DNA from: Bacillota bacterium
Lineage (GTDB): Bacteria > Bacillota_A > Clostridia > Lachnospirales > Lachnospiraceae
Reading direction: 5' to 3'
Length of the DNA: 21,674 nt
Assembly (NCBI GenBank): GCA_023443925.1
Contig: JAEZSL010000040.1
Coordinates: 1 to 21,674 of the forward strand
The notes below the pieces were generated by a model, which searched no databases, had not been told where the DNA came from, and worked only from the letters and a program-made list of their open reading frames with translations. This document shows positions 8,701 through 16,839 of the stretch, piece after piece (the first letter of the stretch is position 1; each line of letters starts with the position of its first letter). A program made the translations under genes and the position numbers.

Positions 8701-9573
8701 ATGAAAAATTATGTGATTATTACTGAATCAACAGCAGATATTTCCCAGAATATGGTGAATGAACTGGGCGTTTATGTCATGCCGATGGCTTTTGAATTAA
8801 GCGGCAAAAGCTACATGCATTATCCGGATACCAGAGAGATGGACATACATGAGTTTTATCAGCAACTTAGAAAAGGTGAAAAATCCGTTACTTCTTTGAT
8901 TAATACGGAAGCTTTCCTGGAGTTTTTTGAGCCGTTTTTAAAGGAAGGTAATGATATTTTGTACATTGCATTTTCTTCCGGGTTAAGCGGTACCTATAAT
9001 TCCTCCCTGTTGGCCAGGGAAGAACTTCTGGAGAAATATAAAGATTCTAAAATCGTCTGCATCGATTCAAAAGCAGCCGCTGCCGGTGAAGGACTGCTGG
9101 TATACAGCGCGGCCAGAAAAAAAGCAGAAGGTCTTAACTTAGAGGAACTTACCGACTGGGTAGAACAGCATATCCATAAACTCTGCCACTGGTTTACGGT
9201 TGATGACCTGAACCATTTAAAACGAGGCGGACGGGTCAGTGCCCTCAGTGCAGGTATAGGAACAGCACTTAATGTAAAACCTATACTGCATGTTGACGAT
9301 GAAGGTCATTTAATACCTATGGAAAAAGTCAGGGGCAGAAAGAAATCTTTATATGCTTTGCTGAATCATATGGTAAATTCGTTTACTCCCTCCGGTGATG
9401 ATGCGGTTTTTATCGGTCATGGAGATACTCTGGAGGATGCCCAGTTTCTGGCCCAGTTAATCAGGGATCAGTTTGGAGTGGAGAATATCGTAATTCATCC
9501 CATCGGTCCCGTAATTGGTACACACTCCGGACCGGGAACCATTGCTTTATTCTTCTTTGGTACAGGCAGATAA
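8701..9573 (+). CDS. DegV family fatty-acid-binding protein
   Basis: DegV-fold proteins bind a fatty acid between two domains; FakB, the better known relatives, present fatty acids to the kinase FakA. This 290-aa protein starts MKNYVIITESTADIS, the usual DegV beginning, and shows AFSSGLSGTYNSS, CIDSKAAAAGEGLLV, DDLNHLKRGGRVS and IGPVIGTHSGPGTIALFFFG, the lipid head-group and pocket motifs. The ribosome site AGGGTGG is 4-5 nt before ATG 8701. No FakA (DAK-like) gene is in this window, so its partner is unknown. Confidence 0.93.
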   Translation: MKNYVIITESTADISQNMVNELGVYVMPMAFELSGKSYMHYPDTREMDIHEFYQQLRKGEKSVTSLINTEAFLEFFEPFLKEGNDILYIAFSSGLSGTYNSSLLAREELLEKYKDSKIVCIDSKAAAAGEGLLVYSAARKKAEGLNLEELTDWVEQHIHKLCHWFTVDDLNHLKRGGRVSALSAGIGTALNVKPILHVDDEGHLIPMEKVRGRKKSLYALLNHMVNSFTPSGDDAVFIGHGDTLEDAQFLAQLIRDQFGVENIVIHPIGPVIGTHSGPGTIALFFFGTGR

Positions 9574-9665
9574 TTAGATCATTCTATATAAGTGCAAGTA
9601 CCTGATAAAACACCGGTTTGCCCGCTTAGAAGAACGATTTGACAAATAGAAGATGGAGGCACATT

Positions 9666-11267
9666 ATGAAATTAACGTTTATTGGAGCTACACATGAAGT
9701 TACGGGAAGCTGCTATTACCTGGAAGCCTGCGGTAAACATATACTGATTGACTGCGGTATGGAACAGGGAAAAGACGTATATGAAAACCAGCAGATTCCC
9801 ATACCAGCCGCAGGTATTGATGCGGTATTATTAACCCATGCACATATGGACCATGCAGGAAAGCTTCCGCTTCTCTATGCACAGGGATTTCGGGGAAAGA
9901 TTCATGCTACCGGTGCCACAAGCGATTTATGTGACATAATGTTAAGAGATAGTGCCCATATCCAGATGTTTGAAGCGGAATGGAGAAACCGCAAGGGACA
10001 GAGGAAGGGAGAAAATCCGTTTGTACCTCTTTATACCATGGAAGATACCTATGGTACTATAAGAGGCTTTGTGTCTCATAGATATAATGAAAATATTGAA
10101 CTTTTCGAGGGTATCCGGTTCCGTTTTGTAGATGTAGGACATTTACTGGGATCGGCAAGTATTGAGATATGGATAACCGAAGAAGGAGTTACAAAGAAGA
10201 TTGTATTTTCCGGTGATATTGGAAACCTCAATCAGCCCCTTATAAATGATCCTAATTACATCAAAGAAGCAGACTATGTAATTATGGAATCTACCTACGG
10301 TGACCGTAACCATAGTGAAAGCCCTGATTATATCGGTGAACTGACCAAAATCATACAGACCACCTTTGACCGGGGCGGCAACGTAGTAATCCCATCCTTT
10401 GCAGTGGGAAGAACTCAGGTTTTGCTGTATTTTATCCGTAAGATAAAGGCTGACGGCCTTGTTACCGGTCATGGTGATTTTAAGGTTTACGTTGACAGCC
10501 CTTTAGCCAATGAAGCAACACAGATTTTTAATGAAAACATGATTGGTTATTTTGACCATGAAGCCATGGATCTGGTAAAACAGGGAATTAACCCCCTTTC
10601 CTTCCCCGGTTTAAAAACATCAGTAACCTCGGAAGAATCCAAGGCTATTAACTTTGATGATGATTGCAAAGTAATTATATCAGCCAGCGGTATGTGCGAT
10701 GCCGGAAGAATTCGACATCATTTAAAACACAACCTCTGGCGAAGTGACAGCACAGTATTATTTGTCGGACACCAGTCTGCCGGTACCTTAGGTCATATTA
10801 TCCAGGAGGGAGCGACAGAGGTTAAGTTATTTGGGGAACTGATACAGGTTAATGCCGAGATCAAGAGGCTGGCAGGTGTCAGTGGTCATGCTGACCGGAA
10901 TGGGCTGTTAAAATGGGTCAATCATTTTGAGAAAAAACCGCAGCGTGTATTTGTAGTTCATGGTGAGTCTTCTGTCTGTGATCTCTTTACCGAAACCCTG
11001 ATAACAGAATGCAGCCTTGATGCGGTTGCACCATATAGCGGAGAAGTATATGACTTATTGAAAAATGAATGTCTGGTAAAAGGAAATGCATCCTTGATTC
11101 CTGAGAAAGAAAGTAAAAAGAAAGCATTTACTACCGTATACGAGCGTCTTGTTAATGCAGGCAAGCGTTTAATGGTGGTTATTCAGCATAACGAGGGCGG
11201 TTCCAATAAAGATCTGGCCAGGTTCACGGATCAGATTAACTCCCTGAGCGACAAGTGGGACAGATAA
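9666..11267 (+). CDS. metallo-beta-lactamase/beta-CASP RNase-like protein (CPSF73/YsH1 type)
   Basis: This protein is likely a zinc-dependent RNA endo- or exonuclease of the beta-CASP group. ATG 9666 (MKLTFIGATHEVTGSCYYLE, 533 aa) follows TGGAGGC by about 6 nt. The zinc motif THAHMDHAGKLP supplies H58, H60, D62 and H63. Further metal-site segments are VGHLLGSASIEI and FSGDIGN. The beta-CASP insert shows STYGDRNH, IPSFAVGRTQVLLYFI, VDSPLANEATQIF, and IISASGMCDAGRIRHHLKHN. The C-terminal RNA-metabolising domain has VSGHADRNGLLKWVNHF and VFVVHGE. The last 80 residues are a less conserved, charged tail. It stands alone between degV and a strong terminator. RNase activity is inferred from the family; the natural RNA target is unknown. 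Confidence 0.93.
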   Translation: MKLTFIGATHEVTGSCYYLEACGKHILIDCGMEQGKDVYENQQIPIPAAGIDAVLLTHAHMDHAGKLPLLYAQGFRGKIHATGATSDLCDIMLRDSAHIQMFEAEWRNRKGQRKGENPFVPLYTMEDTYGTIRGFVSHRYNENIELFEGIRFRFVDVGHLLGSASIEIWITEEGVTKKIVFSGDIGNLNQPLINDPNYIKEADYVIMESTYGDRNHSESPDYIGELTKIIQTTFDRGGNVVIPSFAVGRTQVLLYFIRKIKADGLVTGHGDFKVYVDSPLANEATQIFNENMIGYFDHEAMDLVKQGINPLSFPGLKTSVTSEESKAINFDDDCKVIISASGMCDAGRIRHHLKHNLWRSDSTVLFVGHQSAGTLGHIIQEGATEVKLFGELIQVNAEIKRLAGVSGHADRNGLLKWVNHFEKKPQRVFVVHGESSVCDLFTETLITECSLDAVAPYSGEVYDLLKNECLVKGNASLIPEKESKKKAFTTVYERLVNAGKRLMVVIQHNEGGSNKDLARFTDQINSLSDKWDR

Positions 11268-11309
11268 TATAATATAATAATAGTTAAATAACGAGACAAC
11301 AGATATTGT

Positions 11310-11368
11310 AATACCGTTACGGAAGATAGAATATATCAAAGTAACGGTATTTTTGTTATTTTTGTTAT
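11310..11368 (+). terminator. rho-independent terminator of the beta-CASP gene
   Basis: AATACCGTTAC (11310-11320) and GTAACGGTATT (11341-11351) form a perfect 11-bp stem with a 20-nt loop, followed by TTTTGTTATTTTTGTTATTT. Confidence 0.88.
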
Positions 11369-11405
11369 TTATTCGAACTATTAATAAATTCTAAGGAGGG
11401 CTATA

Positions 11406-12119
11406 ATGAACTTATATAATGTAAAAGGAATTCTTTTTGATTCGGGCAGAGTTTTAAATGGTCCGCGGACGGGACACTGGTTTATTTCTCCCGGTTTTTA
11501 TTCTCAGGTGGATAAACGGACTTTTGAACAAATAGACAGCAGCAGGGTAAAACAGGCTTTTTCTCTGGCAGGTGCTTATATCAATAGTGTTCCGCTTATA
11601 AAAACCATGGAAGAGGAATATAAACATTTCACAAAGTTTTATGAAATTATAGCAGGTGAATTAACCGAACTTAATTTAACCGAAGAGAATATTAAAAATC
11701 TTGCCAGAGATCTGGTCTACAATGCAGAAAAATATGTGTTTTATGAGGATGCGCTTATGATAATCCCGCAGCTGTATTCAAAATATAAACTAGCCGTGGT
11801 ATCGGATGCCTGGCCGTCTCTGAAGAAAGTGTTTAACCACGCAGGACTTAGTACATATTTTACTTCATTTGTGATTTCTTCTATATTAGGTGTTACAAAA
11901 CCGGATAAGAAAATGTATCTGACGGCTCTAAAAGAGCTAAATATTACACCGGATAAGGCACTCTTTATTGACGATAACAGGAGCAATTGCCTGGCTGCGT
12001 TAAGATTAGGTATTCACGCAGCTCTATTATGCAGAGATAATAGGATGTATCTTCTGCAGAAAATACGGAGTACAGGTAAAGGGTATCGCGTAATCCGTTC
12101 GCTGAAGGAGCTGCAATGA
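11406..12119 (+). CDS. HAD-superfamily hydrolase, substrate unknown
   Basis: A 237-aa haloacid-dehalogenase-like protein with AAGGAGGG 6 nt before the ATG. Motif I is ILFDSGRVLNG, in which the usual second Asp (DxD) is Gly, as in the YihX-like FDxGNV group. Motif II is VVSDAWPS. Motif III is the Lys in TKPDKKMY. Motif IV is LFIDDNRSNCLAALRLGI. A helical cap of the C1 kind lies between motifs I and II (about residues 20-110). Phosphatase activity on a small phosphorylated compound is the family expectation, but the substrate cannot be read from the sequence. The gene converges on aroE with 6 bp between stop codons. Confidence 0.88.
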   Translation: MNLYNVKGILFDSGRVLNGPRTGHWFISPGFYSQVDKRTFEQIDSSRVKQAFSLAGAYINSVPLIKTMEEEYKHFTKFYEIIAGELTELNLTEENIKNLARDLVYNAEKYVFYEDALMIIPQLYSKYKLAVVSDAWPSLKKVFNHAGLSTYFTSFVISSILGVTKPDKKMYLTALKELNITPDKALFIDDNRSNCLAALRLGIHAALLCRDNRMYLLQKIRSTGKGYRVIRSLKELQ

Positions 12120-12125
12120 GTCCGT

Positions 12126-12887
12126 TTATATTTCCTTTAAAATTTTTCCGTGAATTTCATCAATAACCGAATCATCAATTTTTTTATCCAAAAAATACTC
12201 TACGGCTTTCTTTGCCTGGGCGACCAGCATTTCCAGACCGTTGACGGCTTTTATACCCAGTTCCTCCGCCTGTTGCAGAAGTTTTGTTTTCAGTGGATTA
12301 TATATGATATCCAAAACTGCTTCGCAGCATGGATATAGGGATATGTCGATAGGACTTGCATCCACATGGGGATACATACCCACAGGGCTGGTATTAATGA
12401 TAACCTGGGCATCCGAATGCTGCTTTTCACACTCATCATAGGTGATAATGCCGTCAGCGGCGGTTCGTTTTACAATAAGGATATCTCCGGCCTCTAAGTA
12501 TTCCAATACCGCCAGAACGGCTTTTGCGGCTCCTCCATTACCCAATACAATTACTTTTTTACCCGCAATCTTAACATCATTATGATTTACCATATATAAA
12601 AAACCATAAAAATCCGTATTATACCCGGTCAGTTTCCCATCTCGTTTTACAATCGTATTCACGGCACCGATCCGTCTGGCGTTATCATCCATTGTATCCA
12701 AATAGGGTATGACATCACTTTTATATGGAATCGTAACATTAATGGCTTTGAAATCACCGGCTTCCATAAAGGCTGCAAAATCCTCTTTTGCAATAGGAGT
12801 AATTTCATAATTATAATCTGCCAGCTTCTCGTGAATTATCTTTGAATAACTATGTCCTAATTTTTCTCCAATTAAACCGTATTCCAT
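12126..12887 (-). CDS. aroE: shikimate dehydrogenase
   Basis: AroE reduces 3-dehydroshikimate to shikimate with NADPH in the aromatic amino acid pathway. I chose the ATG at 12887 (MEYGLIGEKLGHSYSKIIH, 253 aa): AAAGGA lies 9 nt before it, and the 13 residues available upstream lack homologous character. Substrate residues are visible in GHSYS, AINVTIPYK (catalytic Lys) and NTDFYGF (catalytic Asp). The nucleotide site is LGNGGAAKAV, with VKRT giving basic NADPH contacts. INTSPVGMYP and NGLEMLVAQAKKAVEYF complete the family pattern. It is short compared with the usual 270-290 aa but has all core motifs. No terminator separates its 3' end from the HAD gene. Confidence 0.95.
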   Translation of the reverse strand: MEYGLIGEKLGHSYSKIIHEKLADYNYEITPIAKEDFAAFMEAGDFKAINVTIPYKSDVIPYLDTMDDNARRIGAVNTIVKRDGKLTGYNTDFYGFLYMVNHNDVKIAGKKVIVLGNGGAAKAVLAVLEYLEAGDILIVKRTAADGIITYDECEKQHSDAQVIINTSPVGMYPHVDASPIDISLYPCCEAVLDIIYNPLKTKLLQQAEELGIKAVNGLEMLVAQAKKAVEYFLDKKIDDSVIDEIHGKILKEI

Positions 12888-13017
12888 TTTGTACAATCCT
12901 TTCTTTGTCCGCTGCTTCTGGCTCAAAACACTAAACTGATTATCTGCTATCCCGCGTTTTTCCGAAGCATCTGTATTTCTTATATAAAGATCTAATTCCA
13001 GGGAATATCTTAAAATT

Positions 13018-13234
13018 CAATCAGCATAAAATTAATTCCAAATATGAAACAATCCAAAACACAATCCTCATAAAGTTAGTTCTAAATATGAAAACAATTC
13101 CAAACGCAACCCGCATAAAATTAGTTCTAAATGTGAAACAATCCAAAACTCAGTCTGCATAAAAATTATTTCATGAAACAATACAAACTCAATCTATATA
13201 AAATTAATTCTAAATACGAAACAAACCATTTACT
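13018..13234. repeat. five degenerate ~44-bp tandem repeats
   Basis: Units lie at 13018-13061, 13062-13106, 13107-13150, 13151-13189 and 13190-13234 (44, 45, 44, 39 and 45 bp). Each starts with CAATC or a variant, then GCATAAAATTA or a near match, then TTCTAAATATGAAACAAT, and ends in CCAAA plus C and a variable base. Unit 4 lacks about five bases in the middle. There are no unique spacers between units, so this is a tandem minisatellite-like array, not a CRISPR. Confidence 0.85.
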
Positions 13235-13311
13235 CAATACTTCACGCCGGTAAAGAATTAATTAGTTAAAGAATAATATAATTAATTCAAATTTGCAAGA
13301 TAAATATCCGG

Positions 13312-13339
13312 TCATAATTTCGCAGGGTGGACATATATT
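13312..13339 (+). promoter_or_regulatory. sigma-E-type (mother-cell) promoter of the spoIIIA operon
   Basis: TCATAAT (13312-13318) and CATATATT (13332-13339) each differ by one base from the Bacillus sigma-E consensus (KMATATT and CATACAHT), with a 13-bp spacer. SpoIIIA operons are known to be sigma-E controlled. The predicted start near 13346 leaves only about 16 nt of leader, which is unusually short. Confidence 0.55.
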
Positions 13340-13361
13340 GTTCTAAAGGAGGAGGAATGAG

Positions 13362-14312
13362 ATGAATAAAAAAGACGAGCTGTTAAAAATCTTTTCGATT
13401 AAACTTAGGACAATTCTATCCAAGATAAATTTAGATTATGATTTATTACAAGAAATTCGTCTTAGAGTAAATGCGCCTTTACTGGTCATATATGACAATA
13501 ATGAGTTTTTCATAACCTCAGAGTCGGAGCTTTCAAAAGGGGAAGCAGATGCCTATATCATAACGAAAAACGAAATACGTGAAACCATGGAGTATATCAG
13601 TAATTATTCCCTTTATGCGTTTGAGGAAGAACTAAAGCAAGGTTTCATAACCATTACCGGCGGACACAGGGTAGGCATTATCGGCAAAGCAGTATTGGAG
13701 GAGAACAAACTCAAGAGCATGAAACATATCTCCTTCATTAATATCCGGCTGTCCCACCAGGTAAAAGGCTGTGCAGATAAAGTGATCCCCTATATTACCG
13801 GTGATAAGGGGGATGACTGTTATCATACTTTAATAATATCACCGCCCCGGTGCGGTAAAACAACTTTACTTCGGGATGTAATCAGGCAGCTGTCCGACGG
13901 TGATGAGAAACGGCCAGGTATCACAGTAGGTGTAGTGGATGAGCGTTCCGAAATCGGAGCCTGTTATATGGGAATTCCCCAGAATGAACTGGGTATACGT
14001 ACCGATGTGCTGGATTGCTGTCCTAAGGCGAAGGGAATGCTGATGTTAATCCGGTCCATGTCTCCCAGAGTAATCGCGGTGGATGAAGTCGGGTCCGTTG
14101 AGGATATCAATGCAATCGAATATGTTATGAACTGCGGCTGCAAACTTATCGCCACAGTGCATGGCAATTCCATCGAAGACATAAAAAATAAACCTATCCT
14201 GGGAAAGCTGGTAGAAGAGAGATTGTTTGAACGATATGTACTGCTAAACAATCACGACGGGGTCGGTCATCTGGAAGAAATATATGATGAGAAAGGAAAA
14301 CAGATACTGTAA
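13362..14312 (+). CDS. spoIIIAA: stage III sporulation protein AA, secretion-type ATPase
   Basis: SpoIIIAA is the mother-cell cytoplasmic ATPase thought to power the SpoIIIA-SpoIIQ feeding-tube complex, and resembles type II/IV secretion ATPases. The 316-aa protein has a Walker A region SPPRCGKTTLLRD (about residues 160-172), an acidic VVDERSEIGAC segment, and Walker B VIAVDEVGS (about 237-245), then ATVHGNSIEDI. The N-terminal part (about 1-130) includes LRVNAPLLVIYDNNE and FITITGGHRVGI. AAAGGAGGAGG is 6 nt before ATG 13362. It is the first gene of the eight-gene operon. Confidence 0.97.
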   Translation: MNKKDELLKIFSIKLRTILSKINLDYDLLQEIRLRVNAPLLVIYDNNEFFITSESELSKGEADAYIITKNEIRETMEYISNYSLYAFEEELKQGFITITGGHRVGIIGKAVLEENKLKSMKHISFINIRLSHQVKGCADKVIPYITGDKGDDCYHTLIISPPRCGKTTLLRDVIRQLSDGDEKRPGITVGVVDERSEIGACYMGIPQNELGIRTDVLDCCPKAKGMLMLIRSMSPRVIAVDEVGSVEDINAIEYVMNCGCKLIATVHGNSIEDIKNKPILGKLVEERLFERYVLLNNHDGVGHLEEIYDEKGKQIL

Positions 14313-14370
14313 GGAGGATGAATCGTCCGTCCGGGCAGTAGGTAACCATGAGTTTGAAAGGAGGCAACTT

Positions 14371-14895
14371 GTGTTTATTATAAAAATGGTAGGTTGTGTT
14401 TTAATACTCACCTCATCGGCCGGCATGGGCCTGTATTTCAGCGGTGAATTAAAAAGCAGAATTAATGATTTAAAGGAGTTAAAAAAGATTATATTTCTCC
14501 TGCGGGGAGATATCCGGTATGCCAATACACCATTGCCGGAAGCAGTACAAGCCTTATCCCTGCGGCATGAAGGTAAATATAAAAAATTCCTGTATAACAT
14601 TGCGGAGAAATTAAATGAGTTGGGCGGCATCTCGTTTTGTACGATCTGGAAAGAAGCTGTGATAAAAGAACTTGAGAATACCTCTTTAAGTAAGAAAGAT
14701 CTGGCAGGACTTGGACAGTTTGGAGAAAATCTTGGTTACCTGGATAAGGACATGCAGATCAATACCATAGATTTGTATATTTCGCAGATAGAAGATGAAA
14801 TTAAGGAACTGTCCCATAATGTAAGACAGAAATCCTATCTTTACAATTCCCTGGGGGTGCTGGGGGGGATATTTATTACCATCGTTATGCTGTGA
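14371..14895 (+). CDS. spoIIIAB: stage III sporulation protein AB
   Basis: SpoIIIAB is a membrane protein of the SpoIIIA complex with similarity to GspF-type secretion proteins. I place the start at GTG 14371 because AAAGGAGG at 14357-14364 is 6 nt upstream and this gives 174 aa, matching the ~170-aa family. A frame open from ATG 14284 would add 29 residues overlapping spoIIIAA and has no ribosome site. It starts with a membrane helix (IIKMVGCVLILTSSAGMGLY), followed by a cytoplasmic helical region with LKELKKIIFLLRGDIRYANT and ISQIEDEIKELSHNVRQKSY, and ends in a second membrane helix SLGVLGGIFITIVML. Confidence 0.95.
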   Translation: MFIIKMVGCVLILTSSAGMGLYFSGELKSRINDLKELKKIIFLLRGDIRYANTPLPEAVQALSLRHEGKYKKFLYNIAEKLNELGGISFCTIWKEAVIKELENTSLSKKDLAGLGQFGENLGYLDKDMQINTIDLYISQIEDEIKELSHNVRQKSYLYNSLGVLGGIFITIVML

Positions 14896-15051
14896 GCCTT
14901 CTTCCCATTCCTTGAAATTAAGCTTCTTAGGCTTCATGGCAGGAGGTATGAAATTAAATCATAAGAAACCCTGATCCCCGTCAGTATCAGAATACTTCGG
15001 ATGAGAAACGGGAATCCAGAGAAAGCAATAATTATTCACAAGGAGGATAAC

Positions 15052-15246
15052 ATGACTATCAACCTGATATTTAGAATTGCAGCGGTAGGCATATTGGTTT
15101 CGGTTTTAAACCAGATATTAAAGCAATCCGGAAGAGAAGAACAGGCATTTCTAACAACACTAGCGGGGCTGATCCTGGTACTTTTCTGGATTGTGCCATA
15201 CATATCCGAGCTGTTTGAAATAATCAGGAATTTATTTACCTTATAA
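15052..15246 (+). CDS. spoIIIAC: stage III sporulation protein AC
   Basis: A 64-aa integral membrane protein, the usual size for SpoIIIAC. ATG 15052 follows AAGGAGG by 5 nt and begins MTINLIFRIAAVGILVSVLN; the longer frame from 15001 adds 17 hydrophilic residues without a ribosome site. Two membrane helices span about residues 4-21 and 33-50 (FLTTLAGLILVLFWIVPYI), joined by the conserved QILKQSGREEQA. It is separated from spoIIIAB by an unusually long 156-nt spacer. Confidence 0.96.
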   Translation: MTINLIFRIAAVGILVSVLNQILKQSGREEQAFLTTLAGLILVLFWIVPYISELFEIIRNLFTL

Positions 15247-15264
15247 GAAGAAGGGAGCATCAGA

Positions 15265-15648
15265 ATGATACAAATTGCCTTAATCGGTATTATTGTTGTT
15301 TTAATGGCAATACAATTTAAGAGCACAAAATCGGAATATGCTGTTTATATCAGCCTTGTAGGATGCATTCTTATCTTTTTCCTGGGAGTGAATAAATTAG
15401 AGATTATTATCAATACCATTAAGAAAATCCAGACTTATATCAGTCTTAATGAAACTTATATATCCATATTAATTAAGATAATCGGTATTACCTACATTGC
15501 TGAGTTTTCATCAAACATCTGCAAAGATTGTGGACATACTGCCGTTGCTAATCAAATTGAGCTGGTAGGTAAACTGACCATATTGGCTACGGGAATGCCA
15601 ATTCTATTGGCACTTTTGGATACCATTAATGAGTTTTTGAAAGCATAG
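15265..15648 (+). CDS. spoIIIAD: stage III sporulation protein AD
   Basis: A 127-aa membrane protein partnered with SpoIIIAC. The ribosome site AGAAGGGAG is about 8 nt upstream, and the gap to spoIIIAC is 18 nt. Membrane helices are IQIALIGIIVVLMAIQF, YAVYISLVGCILIFFLGV and a C-terminal LTILATGMPILLALLDTI. The conserved IKIIGITYIAEFSSNICKD segment, with its polar SNICKDCG part, is typical of the family. Confidence 0.95.
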   Translation: MIQIALIGIIVVLMAIQFKSTKSEYAVYISLVGCILIFFLGVNKLEIIINTIKKIQTYISLNETYISILIKIIGITYIAEFSSNICKDCGHTAVANQIELVGKLTILATGMPILLALLDTINEFLKA

Positions 15649-15665
15649 CCATCAGGAGGATTCAA

Positions 15666-16826
15666 ATGATTTTCTCTACGAAACGAGGCCGGATATGGAT
15701 GATCATAATACTATTCCTGCTTATTATACTTTTTCTTCTTACCTCAAAAGAAAAAGTATATGCCAGTGCGGTAATAAACGGTGAAAACCTGGATTCGGAT
15801 TTTGATTATAACGAAATACAGCAGGTTATTGATGATGTTCTTTCATCGGACAATAATATTAATTTCGAAGATTATGTGACCAGCCTGGTAACCGGAGAAA
15901 GAAAATTCTCTATAAAGCAGATCGGGCAGGATATTCAGGATGCCATTGTAAAAGAGATTAGAAGTAATACGGGAATCCTTACAAGTTTAATTTCCATAGC
16001 GATAATCGCAGCGGTATTTACTAATTTCTCCTATGCTTTCCAAAATACCCAGGTAGCTGAAACGGGGTTTTATGTTGCGTATTTACTGTTATTTTCAGTA
16101 CTGACGGCTTCCTTTATCTCCGCTGCAACTTTAGCTGCCAATACTATTTCGGCTGTCTTAAGTTTTATGAAAGCCCTGGTGCCGGCTTATTTTTTATCGG
16201 TGGCTTTTGTATCCAGCGCGGGAACTTCCATGGTATATTATCAGGTTACCTTATTTTTAATTACTTTTGTGGATGTCTTATTGATAAAACTGATCATACC
16301 TATGATAAATATTTACCTTATCGTCTCCATGGCAAATAATCTTTCCAAGGAAGACCTGTTGTCAAAGCTGGCCGATCTATTATCCATAGTGATTAAATGG
16401 CTGCTTAAAACACTGCTGGGTCTGGTAGTAGGATTTAATACCATACAGGGGCTGATTCTGCCGGTTTCAGATAGTATAAAGAAATCTGCCCTGTTAAAAC
16501 TCGCCGGCGCCATACCCGGTGTCGGAGATGTGCTTGGAAGTGTAACGGAAGGAGTCTTTGGTGCCGGTATCTTATTAAAAAATGCAATCGGAGTTGCCGG
16601 AGTCATAGTTATACTTGTAATCTGTGCACTGCCGATTCTTAAACTGGCTATTACCACCCTTATATACCGTGTCAGCAGTGCCGCCGTACAGCCTATTTCG
16701 GACAAGCGTATGTTAAATTGTGTGACTGCTTCAGCGGATGCAGCAGCTCTGCTGCTTCAGACGGTTCTGGTCGGTGCCGTTCTCTTCTTATTAACCATAA
16801 CCATAATTGCGGCAACAACCACATAA
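15666..16826 (+). CDS. spoIIIAE: stage III sporulation protein AE
   Basis: SpoIIIAE is the large multi-pass membrane component of the SpoIIIA complex. The 386-aa protein begins with a signal-like helix (WMIIILFLLIILFLL, about residues 11-25) ending near VYASA, then a hydrophilic stretch to about residue 95, then at least six membrane segments. LVPAYFLSVAFVSSAGTSM and LKTLLGLVVGFNTIQGLILP are family-like, as is AVQPISDKRM near residue 345. AGGAGG lies 6 nt before the ATG. The next start lies 13 nt beyond its stop. Confidence 0.95.
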   Translation: MIFSTKRGRIWMIIILFLLIILFLLTSKEKVYASAVINGENLDSDFDYNEIQQVIDDVLSSDNNINFEDYVTSLVTGERKFSIKQIGQDIQDAIVKEIRSNTGILTSLISIAIIAAVFTNFSYAFQNTQVAETGFYVAYLLLFSVLTASFISAATLAANTISAVLSFMKALVPAYFLSVAFVSSAGTSMVYYQVTLFLITFVDVLLIKLIIPMINIYLIVSMANNLSKEDLLSKLADLLSIVIKWLLKTLLGLVVGFNTIQGLILPVSDSIKKSALLKLAGAIPGVGDVLGSVTEGVFGAGILLKNAIGVAGVIVILVICALPILKLAITTLIYRVSSAAVQPISDKRMLNCVTASADAAALLLQTVLVGAVLFLLTITIIAATTT

Positions 16827-16839
16827 GGGGAGGATTTCA

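Larger units (their letters stand above)
12888..13361. other. divergent AT-rich region between aroE and spoIIIAA
   Basis: No reading frame is supported. From left to right: about 130 nt of aroE upstream DNA with no clear promoter boxes, the 44-bp tandem repeat array (13018-13234), AT-rich sequence that may hold a sixth worn repeat copy near 13272-13300 (ATATAATTAATTCAAATTTG), and a sigma-E-like promoter directly before spoIIIAA. Confidence 0.65.

Noticed and set aside
12888..12926. Thirteen-residue N-terminal extension of AroE
   Set aside because: The ribosome site AAAGGA lies within this stretch and serves the internal ATG, and AroE proteins begin at the YGLIG segment.
13018..13234. CRISPR array
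   Set aside because: Repeats are contiguous and degenerate with no unique spacers, and no cas gene is nearby.
14948..14974. Small gene MKLNHKKP in the spoIIIAB-AC spacer
   Set aside because: The AGGAGG is only 1 nt from the ATG and the frame is eight codons long.
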